Part shown: in pieces, positions 58,495 to 64,000 of the stretch
Position numbering within the stretch: position 1 is the first letter of the stretch
How the letters are laid out: each line of letters opens with the position of its first letter
Assembly (NCBI RefSeq): GCF_000377565.1
Contig: NZ_KB898353.1
Coordinates: forward strand, 62,001 to 126,000
From: Rhizobium sp. 2MFCol3.1
GTDB lineage: Bacteria; Pseudomonadota; Alphaproteobacteria; Rhizobiales; Rhizobiaceae
Reading direction: 5' to 3'
DNA: 64,000 nucleotides
The notes under the pieces: generated by a model
Told to the model about the DNA's origin: nothing
Databases searched by the model: none
Seen by the model: only the letters and a program-made list of their open reading frames with translations
Translations under genes and position numbers: made by a program

Positions 58495-58653
58495 CTACCG
58501 CCGGAGGATCACCCATACCGCATGGATGATCCCCGGCACGTAGCCGCACAGCGTCAGCAATATGTTTAGCCAAAACTGCAGGCCGATACCGACCTGCAGG
58601 AACACGCCGACAGGTGGCAGGATGATCGCGAAAAGAATGCGTATGATGTCCAA
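58495..58653 (-). CDS. YqaE/Pmp3 (UPF0057) family small membrane protein
   Basis: A 52-residue protein read on the minus strand from a TTG at 58653 (GAGGCGA just upstream) to TAG at 58495. It has two hydrophobic helices and the family pattern: DIIRILFAIILPPVGVFLQ, then GLQFWLNILLTLCGYVPG and GIIHAVWVI. Pmp3/YqaE proteins affect membrane potential and salt stress tolerance. It lies between rhaD and rhaI on the opposite strand, its stop 4 bases from the rhaD stop. An EcfG-like promoter (58692-58717) precedes it, so it appears to be a separate stress gene inserted into the rhaDI unit. Confidence 0.88.
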   Translation of the reverse strand: MDIIRILFAIILPPVGVFLQVGIGLQFWLNILLTLCGYVPGIIHAVWVILRR

Positions 58654-58691
58654 GGTCGCCTCGTTATTGATTTAGGTATTTCACGCATCGA

Positions 58692-58717
58692 AACGCGGAC
58701 AGGAGCCGTTTGGTTCG
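58692..58717 (-). promoter_or_regulatory. EcfG/RpoE2-like promoter of the Pmp3 gene
   Basis: On the minus strand CGAAC (58713-58717; consensus GGAAC, one mismatch), a 17-base spacer and CGTT (58692-58695). The start point would be about 30 bases before the TTG at 58653. The promoter lies inside the short leader of the divergently read rhaI. Confidence 0.5.
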
Positions 58718-58734
58718 ATGCGAAGAGGGAGGAA

Positions 58735-60030
58735 ATGATGGCCGAAACCAAGATCGCGCAGGATGTGATTGCGCAGGAAAACGACAAGCGCGCATCCGCG
58801 CTCAAATCCGATTACGAAGCGCTGGGCGCCAATCTGTCGCGCCGCGGCGTGGACATTGAAGCGATCACGCGCCGCGTCTCCGAATTCTTCGTAGCCGTTC
58901 CCTCTTGGGGTGTCGGCACCGGTGGCACGCGCTTTGCCCGCTTCCCCGGCACCGGCGAGCCGCGCGGGATATTCGACAAGCTGGACGATTGCTCCGTCAT
59001 CAACGAACTGACCCGCGCAACGCCGAACGTCTCGCTCCACATTCCGTGGGACAAGACAGACGTCAAGGAATTGAAGGCGAAGGGCGATCATCTCGGCCTC
59101 GGCTTCGACGCGATGAACTCCAACACCTTCTCCGACGCGCCCGGCCAGGCTCACTCCTACAAGTATGGATCGCTCAGCCACACCGACGCGGCAACGCGCG
59201 CGCAGGCTGTCGAGCACAACATCGAATGCATCGAGATCGGCAAGGCGATCGGCTCCAAGGCGCTGACCGTCTGGGTTGGCGACGGCTCGAATTTCCCGGG
59301 CCAGAGCAACTTCACCCGCTCCTTCGAACGCTATCTCGCCTCGATGGCCGACATCTACAAGGCGCTGCCCGACGATTGGAAGCTGTTCTCCGAACACAAG
59401 ATGTACGAGCCGGCCTTCTACTCGACGGTCGTGCAGGATTGGGGCACCAACTACCTGATCGCTCAGACGCTCGGGCCGAAGGCGCATTGCCTCGTCGACC
59501 TCGGCCACCATGCGCCGAACACCAATATCGAGATGATCGTCGCCCGCCTGATCCAGTTCGGCAAGCTCGGCGGCTTCCACTTCAATGACTCGAAGTATGG
59601 CGACGACGACCTCGATGCCGGTTCGATCGAGCCTTACCGCCTGTTCCTCGTCTTCAACGAGCTGGTCGAGGCCGAGCGGCGCGGCGTCAACGACTTCAAT
59701 CCGGCCCACATGATCGATCAGTCGCACAATGTGACCGACCCGATCGAGAGCCTGATCAATAGCGCCAACGAAATCCGCCGCGCCTATGCGCAGGCGCTGA
59801 TCGTCGACCGCAAGGCGCTGGCCGGCTTCCAGGATGAGAACGATGCGTTGATGGCGACAGAGACGCTGAAGCGCGGTTATCGCACGGATGTCGAGCCGAT
59901 CCTGGCGGAAGCACGCCGTCGTGCCGGCGGCGCGATCGATCCGGTCGCCACCTACCGTGCCAGCGGCTATCGCAAGAAGGTTGCCGCAGAACGCCCGGCA
60001 TCGGTCGGCGGAAGTGGCGGCATCATCTGA
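58735..60030 (+). CDS. rhaI: L-rhamnose isomerase (rhizobial type)
   Basis: A 431-residue TIM-barrel sugar isomerase converting L-rhamnose to L-rhamnulose. Metal-site segments are WVGDGSNFPGQSNFTRSFER, LFSEHKMYEPAFYSTVVQDW, HCLVDLGHHAPNTNIEMIVA and GGFHFNDSKYGDDDLDAGSI. This is the TIM-barrel type seen in rhizobia rather than E. coli RhaA. The start is ATG 58735 or 58738 after GAGGGAGG. A perfect 15-bp hairpin terminates it. Confidence 0.94.
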   Translation: MMAETKIAQDVIAQENDKRASALKSDYEALGANLSRRGVDIEAITRRVSEFFVAVPSWGVGTGGTRFARFPGTGEPRGIFDKLDDCSVINELTRATPNVSLHIPWDKTDVKELKAKGDHLGLGFDAMNSNTFSDAPGQAHSYKYGSLSHTDAATRAQAVEHNIECIEIGKAIGSKALTVWVGDGSNFPGQSNFTRSFERYLASMADIYKALPDDWKLFSEHKMYEPAFYSTVVQDWGTNYLIAQTLGPKAHCLVDLGHHAPNTNIEMIVARLIQFGKLGGFHFNDSKYGDDDLDAGSIEPYRLFLVFNELVEAERRGVNDFNPAHMIDQSHNVTDPIESLINSANEIRRAYAQALIVDRKALAGFQDENDALMATETLKRGYRTDVEPILAEARRRAGGAIDPVATYRASGYRKKVAAERPASVGGSGGII

Positions 60031-60040
60031 GGCAGACTTG

Positions 60041-60077
60041 TTCGAGCCGCCGCGACAATCGCGGCGGCTCGAATTTT
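60041..60077. terminator. Strong bidirectional hairpin after rhaI
   Basis: Arms TTCGAGCCGCCGCGA (60041-60055) and TCGCGGCGGCTCGAA (60059-60073), 15 perfect pairs around a 3-base loop, followed by TTTT on the plus strand. It sits 10 bases after rhaI and 6 before the convergent SMP-30 gene end, and can serve both directions. Confidence 0.85.
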
Positions 60078-60079
60078 AA

Positions 60080-61123
60080 TCAGACTGCTCCGCGCGTCTC
60101 GACATAGAGCGCATAGACCGAGTGGCTGGACGCCATGTAGAGGCGGTTCTTCTTCGGACCGCCGAAGACGAGGTTGGGGCAGCGTTCCGGCAGCTTGATG
60201 AAGCCGATCGCTTTACCGTCCTTGTTGAAGATCTTCACGCCGTTGAGGTCTTCCGGCTTTGCGCCGGCAGCACCCGAAGAGCCCCATCCGCACCACAGAT
60301 TGCCATCGACATCCACGCGGAAGCCGTCGAGGCCGCCATTGTCGTCGGCGGTGATCAGCGCCTTCTTGTTGGACAGCGAGAAACCGTCCTTGCCGACATC
60401 ATAGGACCAGATGATCCGATAGGGCTGGGCGCGGCCTTCGACGATGTAGAGCTTCTTTTCATCTTCCGAGAACGCCAGGCCGTTCGGCCCCTTCAGATCG
60501 TCGGTAACGAGGTTGAGCTTTCCATCAGGCGAGATGCGATAGACAGAATGCGGCAGTTCCGGTTCGGCCTTTTCGCCTTCCCATTCGCCGGCGATGCCGA
60601 AGGTTGGGTCGGTGAACCAGATCGAGCCGTCCGACTTGCAGACGATGTCGTTCGGCGAATTGAGCTTCTTGCCCTTGTAGTTGTCGGCCAGAACCGTGAT
60701 CGAGCCGTCATATTCGGTGCGGGTGACGCGGCGCGTCAGGTGCTCGCAAGAGAGAAGTCTGCCCTGCATGTCGCGGGCATGGCCGTTCGAATAGTTCGAA
60801 TTCGGGTTGAAGACGCTCCACGTCTCGTTCGTCTCGTCATACTTCATGACCCGGTTGTTCGGTATGTCGCTGACAAGGAGATAACGACCATCACCGAACC
60901 AAACCGGGCCTTCCAGCCAGCGGGCGCCGGTGGCGACCTGTTCCAAGGAGGAGCTCGCGACGCGATATTTGGCAAAGCTCGGGTCGAGAACCTGGATGGC
61001 CGGATCGGGATAGATCGGCGATGGGGTGAAGCCGATCGACTGTGCGGCTGCGACCTTCGGCAGAACGGCACCCACCAGCGCAGCTCCGGACATGGCAATG
61101 ACGTTGCGGCGTGTGTAAACCAC
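60080..61123 (-). CDS. Secreted SMP-30/gluconolactonase family lactonase
   Basis: A 347-residue six-bladed beta-propeller. The N-terminus has a twin-Arg pattern (YTRRNVIAMSGAALVGAVLP), so export by Tat or Sec is likely. Ligand segments include EGPVWFGDGRYLLVSDIPNN, NSPNDIVCKSDGSIWFTDPT and GPNGLAFSEDEKKLYIVEG, as in gluconolactonase/PON-like enzymes. The start is a GTG at 61123 after GAGGA. It converges with rhaI. A RhaR-like site upstream (61176-61194) suggests that it belongs to the rhamnose regulon; the lactone substrate is unknown. Confidence 0.9.
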   Translation of the reverse strand: MVYTRRNVIAMSGAALVGAVLPKVAAAQSIGFTPSPIYPDPAIQVLDPSFAKYRVASSSLEQVATGARWLEGPVWFGDGRYLLVSDIPNNRVMKYDETNETWSVFNPNSNYSNGHARDMQGRLLSCEHLTRRVTRTEYDGSITVLADNYKGKKLNSPNDIVCKSDGSIWFTDPTFGIAGEWEGEKAEPELPHSVYRISPDGKLNLVTDDLKGPNGLAFSEDEKKLYIVEGRAQPYRIIWSYDVGKDGFSLSNKKALITADDNGGLDGFRVDVDGNLWCGWGSSGAAGAKPEDLNGVKIFNKDGKAIGFIKLPERCPNLVFGGPKKNRLYMASSHSVYALYVETRGAV

Positions 61124-61175
61124 TAGGCATCCTCAATATGATTTGTTTCAAATGGACCCACGAGATCGCGGGAGT

Positions 61176-61194
61176 ATGATCAAAAATGATCGCG
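61176..61194 (-). promoter_or_regulatory. RhaR-like site upstream of the SMP-30 gene
   Basis: ATGATCAAAAATGAT (61176-61190) matches ACGATCAAAAACGAT, the reverse of the rhaR/rhaD repeat, at 13 of 15 positions, differing only by C to T in the two flanks. It lies about 55 bases upstream of the GTG. Proposed RhaR target; not proven. Confidence 0.45.
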
Positions 61195-61574
61195 CCCATG
61201 TAGAGCGACCTATGCGTGTGCCGCAATGACACATTTGAACGGATTCTCCGACTGGTTAACGAGCCGTAACACCATCACGGGCGCCGAGCACTGTCGTCAC
61301 GAGTAGCGGCGAAGGAAAATTAGCCTGTAGAAATATGCATTTTTGCGCACTTAAGCGATGAATTTGACAAATGGTATCCCTACGACCGATTCTCCGTTTC
61401 GCGACCCGGGAGAGTCAGGCTTTCTTAACGGTGAGCGCCTAGGTTGAAATCACCCAATCGAGATTAGCGCTCGATTTATGGCGCATGACGCGTCTGTTCA
61501 CGACAAACTTTTTTCATTCTTTTTACGCTCGATCGGCTCGCCCCCTGCCGTTCCCATCATTTCCAAGGTGCCTC
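61195..61574. other. Leader region upstream of the chemoreceptor gene
   Basis: About 380 bases without a gene. A TTGACA occurs at 61363-61368, followed 18 bases later by GATTCT, a weak promoter candidate for the chemoreceptor. A longer in-frame start at 61485 is not supported by a ribosome site. Confidence 0.4.
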
Positions 61575-63521
61575 ATGTTGAAAAACCTGAAGATCCAGAC
61601 AAAATTCCTCATCGCAATTGCGCTGCTTGGCGTCGTTTCGCTGGCTGGCTTGATGTATCTGACCAACAAGTTCAGTTCGGCCAATCAGCAGTATACCGGC
61701 TTTCTTCAAAACGAGAGCCAGGCAGCGACGTTCAGCGCCCGTGCTGCGGCCGGTGTCTGGACATCGACGACATGGTTGAGCCGCGCCGTTGCCCAGGAGC
61801 CGGGATCGGCCGCTTTCAACGACATCTCCAAGCGGTTCTCGACCGAATACAACGGCGCGCGCCAGCGTCTCGCGCAGGTTTCCGAACTTGTGCCGAGCCG
61901 CAAGCCGGCTATCGATGATCTGCTTGTCGGCGCCGACGCGCTCAAGGCGCTTGGCGACCAGCTTCTCGCCGCACGCGCCGCAAACAACGCGGCCGAGACC
62001 CAGCGGCTTTCAACGCAGCTTGACGAGACGATCATTGCCCTGTCGCCCAAGTTTGGCGCCAACAACAAGGCAATGGCCGATCTACTGGAACAGGGCGGGA
62101 GCGCGCTCTCGGCCTCGGTCTCCGCGACTATCTTCTACACCATCGTCGGCCTTAGCCTTGGCGTTATCGCCGCAATCGCTTTCGCGATGGTCATCGCACA
62201 GAAGGGCGTGACCGCGCCGATGGCGAAGCTTCGTCAGCGCATGGAAACGCTGGCCTCCGGTGACACCGGTGAGGAAATCCATGGCCTCGACCGCCGCGAC
62301 GAAATCGGTCAGATGGCTGCCGCCGTTGCCGTGTTCCGGACCAATGCGATCGACCGCATGCGTATCGAACAGCAGGCCGAGGCCAACCGCTCGATGAGCG
62401 AAAGCGAGCGCCTCGAGCGCGAAGCCGAGAAGGCCAACGAAGCCGCCAACCTGCATCGGGCCGTCAAGGCTCTTGGCGGTGCGCTGGGCGATCTCGCCAA
62501 TGGCGACCTGAACTGCCAGATCGACACGCCGTTCACCGGCGACCTTGACACGCTTCGTCAGGACTTTAACGCCGCGATCGCCAAACTGCACAATGCGCTG
62601 CAGGCCGTTGGCGCCAACGCGAGCGCCATCAGCGCCGGCTCGAGCCAGATTCGCGCCTCCGCCGACGACCTCTCCAAGCGCACCGAGCAGCAAGCGGCTT
62701 CCGTCGAAGAGACCGCAGCGGCGCTGGAAGAGATTACCACGACCGTCAAGGATGCCGCCGGCCGCGCAAGCGACGCCAGCCAGCTGGTCGCCAAGACGCG
62801 CGAAGCCGCCGAACGCTCCGGCGAGGTCGTTCGCAACGCCGTCACCGCGATGCACCTGATCGAGCAGTCCTCGAACGAGATCAGCAACATCATCGGCGTG
62901 ATCGATGATATCGCGTTCCAGACCAACCTTCTGGCTCTCAACGCCGGCGTCGAAGCCGCCCGCGCGGGCGATGCGGGCAAGGGCTTTGCCGTCGTCGCTC
63001 AGGAGGTGCGCGAACTGGCACAGCGCTCGGCGCGCGCCGCCAAGGAGATCAAGGCTCTGATCACCGCCTCGGGTTCGCAGGTCGAGTCCGGCGTGGAGCT
63101 GGTCGGCGAAGCCGGCAAGGCTCTCGATGCGATCGTCGCCGAAGTGCAGGAGATCAATCGCCATGTTCACGCGATCGCCGAAGCCTCGCGCGAGCAGTCG
63201 CTTGGCCTGCAGGAGATCAACACGGCCGTGAACACCATGGACGAAGGCACGCAGAAGAATGCCGCCATGGTCGAGGAAACGACCGCGGCCAGCCACAGCC
63301 TAGCGCATGAAGCCATGGCGCTGGCGCAGCTGATGTCCCAGTTCAAGCTGGACGGCGCTGCCGTTGCCAACCAGGGGCGCCCGAGCTTCGCCAAGCCTGC
63401 GGCGACAACTGCCAGCCACGGCCCCGTCGCCTCGCCGGCACGGCAGCTGGGCCAGAAGTTGACCAATGCGTTTCGCGGAAACGCCGCGCTCAAGCAAGAG
63501 CCGGAATGGTCGGAATTCTGA
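61575..63521 (+). CDS. Methyl-accepting chemotaxis protein
   Basis: A 648-residue chemoreceptor from the ATG at 61575 (AAGGTG upstream). First membrane helix at about 10-30, periplasmic four-helix sensor to about 183, second helix at about 184-207. A HAMP domain follows (APMAKLRQRMETLASGDTGE), a second HAMP-like segment near 290-340, then the signalling domain with the hairpin tip IDDIAFQTNLLALNAGVEAA and RAGDAGKGFAVVAQEVRELA. The extreme C-terminus EWSEF fits the xWxxF pentapeptide that docks CheR/CheB. Ligand unknown. Confidence 0.93.
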   Translation: MLKNLKIQTKFLIAIALLGVVSLAGLMYLTNKFSSANQQYTGFLQNESQAATFSARAAAGVWTSTTWLSRAVAQEPGSAAFNDISKRFSTEYNGARQRLAQVSELVPSRKPAIDDLLVGADALKALGDQLLAARAANNAAETQRLSTQLDETIIALSPKFGANNKAMADLLEQGGSALSASVSATIFYTIVGLSLGVIAAIAFAMVIAQKGVTAPMAKLRQRMETLASGDTGEEIHGLDRRDEIGQMAAAVAVFRTNAIDRMRIEQQAEANRSMSESERLEREAEKANEAANLHRAVKALGGALGDLANGDLNCQIDTPFTGDLDTLRQDFNAAIAKLHNALQAVGANASAISAGSSQIRASADDLSKRTEQQAASVEETAAALEEITTTVKDAAGRASDASQLVAKTREAAERSGEVVRNAVTAMHLIEQSSNEISNIIGVIDDIAFQTNLLALNAGVEAARAGDAGKGFAVVAQEVRELAQRSARAAKEIKALITASGSQVESGVELVGEAGKALDAIVAEVQEINRHVHAIAEASREQSLGLQEINTAVNTMDEGTQKNAAMVEETTAASHSLAHEAMALAQLMSQFKLDGAAVANQGRPSFAKPAATTASHGPVASPARQLGQKLTNAFRGNAALKQEPEWSEF

Positions 63522-63536
63522 GCTAGGTCACTTAGG

Positions 63537-63565
63537 AAACGGAGCCCAGAAGGCTCCGTTTTTAT
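63537..63565 (+). terminator. Intrinsic terminator of the chemoreceptor gene
   Basis: Stem AAACGGAGCC (63537-63546) and GGCTCCGTTT (63552-63561) with a 5-base loop, followed by TTTATTT. It lies 15 bases after the stop codon: a classic rho-independent terminator. Confidence 0.92.
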
Positions 63566-63603
63566 TTGGGCGCAACGCACGGCCATTGATCGCCACAAAC
63601 AAA

Positions 63604-63632
63604 AAAGCCGCCGCCAATGTGGCGACGGCTTT
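63604..63632 (-). terminator. Intrinsic terminator of the small minus-strand gene
   Basis: Arms AAAGCCG-C-CGCCA (63604-63616) and TGGCG-A-CGGCTTT (63620-63632) pair with one mismatch around a 3-base loop. On the minus strand the stem is followed by TTTT. It lies 25 bases after the stop of the gene at 63657-63866. Confidence 0.85.
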
Positions 63633-63656
63633 CGGGGGGCAGGGAAGCCCAAGGCG

Positions 63657-63866
63657 TTAGCAATAGCTGCAGACAGCAGCCGGATTGCTCTTGATGACGT
63701 CGATAAATTTCTTGACCGGATTGGCGCGCTGTTCGCGCTTCACCGCCGCAGTCTCCAGGAGCCGCTTGAAATCTTCAAGCTTCACGCCATCGGCGCGCAT
63801 CACCATGGCGATCAGGGGGTCGCGAAGGGCTTCGGATATCGTCAGGTCGTCTCTGGTCTTTCTCAT
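63657..63866 (-). CDS. Small hypothetical protein
   Basis: A 69-residue cytoplasmic protein with a strong AAGGAGGA before the ATG at 63866 and its own terminator. Sequence features: a helical first half (DDLTISEALRDPLIAMVMRA), a basic centre (AAVKREQRANPVKKFIDVIK) and a C-terminus ending in two Cys (AAVCSYC). It resembles short uncharacterised proteins of rhizobia; the gene signals make it real. Function unknown. Confidence 0.75.
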   Translation of the reverse strand: MRKTRDDLTISEALRDPLIAMVMRADGVKLEDFKRLLETAAVKREQRANPVKKFIDVIKSNPAAVCSYC

Positions 63867-63952
63867 GGCTCAGTCCTCCTTTCGTGGGCGGTCGCCCGTG
63901 TTCCACTTCGGCCGCGTTGCCCTCTCGGCAATTGACTTCCGCGAAAAGTGGT

Positions 63953-63993
63953 GTTACCGGTAAGTAACAATGCATTTGTTACCGATCGGTCAC
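63953..63993 (+). promoter_or_regulatory. Tandem dyad operator at right edge
   Basis: Two dyads, GTTAC-N6-GTAAC (63953-63968) and GTTAC-N6-GTCAC (63978-63993), centres 25 bases apart. A possible -35 TTGACT lies at 63932-63937 and an ATG follows at 63994, running out of the window. The layout is typical of an autoregulated TetR-family regulator gene starting at the edge. The protein itself cannot be seen. Confidence 0.6.
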
Positions 63994-64000
63994 ATGGATG

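Noticed and set aside
61252-61268. CtrA-like site GTTAACGAGCCGTAAC upstream of the chemoreceptor.
   Set aside because: The second half-site does not fit TTAA-N7-TTAA, and it is about 300 bases from the start codon.

Overview
The window looks like a Rhizobiaceae (alpha-proteobacterial) replicon, most likely Rhizobium itself. The grounds are the rhizobial rhaRSTPQUK / rhaDI arrangement for L-rhamnose, the aerobic cobFGHIJKLM cobalamin set, an ExoF/ExoP-type polysaccharide export module, a DUF1612 (y4cF-like) protein that is typical of symbiotic rhizobia, EcfG/RpoE2-type promoter motifs (GGAAC-N16/17-CGTT), and GC-rich coding with AT-rich spacers. Genes of this kind are often found on the large chromid-like plasmids of Rhizobium; whether this is a chromosome or a plasmid cannot be decided from the sequence. 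No rRNA, tRNA, CRISPR array, IS element or replication origin was seen.

Layout. (1) 1-6.1 kb: a sugar catabolic locus of unknown substrate, with a Gfo/Idh oxidoreductase, a TIM-barrel sugar isomerase/epimerase, a family-1 solute-binding protein and a truncated ABC permease. They are driven from a promoter with two LacI-type operators. Next to it is a lacI-type regulator gene followed by a glycerate kinase gene. (2) 6.3-11.2 kb: a dTDP-L-rhamnose operon (rfbB-D-A-C) behind an undecaprenyl-phosphate sugar phosphotransferase. (3) 11.2-16.4 kb: a looser, partly AT-rich accessory zone with two weak hypothetical genes, an EamA exporter, a sterol-desaturase-like hydroxylase and a LuxR-type regulator with a degenerate receiver domain. 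(4) 16.4-24.9 kb: cobFGHIJ-LM on the minus strand, interrupted by cobK on the plus strand, plus a divergent DUF1612/HTH gene. (5) 25-32.3 kb: a Bax-inhibitor-1 family protein, an ECF sigma/anti-sigma pair, a CueR-controlled copper ATPase operon, and pbpC. (6) 32.3-41.6 kb: a giant alpha-2-macroglobulin coupled to pbpC, a stress-type single-domain response regulator, and a second copper locus (hupE-like, copD, copC, pcuC, DUF2946-like). (7) 41.7-47.5 kb: polysaccharide flippase, outer-membrane exporter, chain-length regulator and tyrosine kinase. (8) 47.5-61.1 kb: a lipid-A/periplasm-type hypothetical gene, a hydratase, the full L-rhamnose uptake/catabolism regulon and a secreted SMP-30 lactonase. 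(9) 61.5-64 kb: a chemoreceptor, a small conserved-looking protein, and a tandem-dyad operator at the right edge.

How the parts fit. The same window encodes synthesis of activated L-rhamnose for surface polysaccharide, its export machinery, and uptake and breakdown of free L-rhamnose. Two copper loci handle efflux and periplasmic copper. The most interesting signals outside ordinary annotation are: the twin LacI operators; cobK lying antisense inside the cob operon with its start codon overlapping that of cobL; a Pmp3/YqaE-type small membrane gene (TTG start) lying antisense between rhaD and rhaI with an EcfG-like promoter; an EcfG-like promoter on the single-domain response regulator; a probable RhaR site shared by rhaD/rhaR and the SMP-30 gene; and the tandem GTTAC-N6-GTAAC dyads at the right end.
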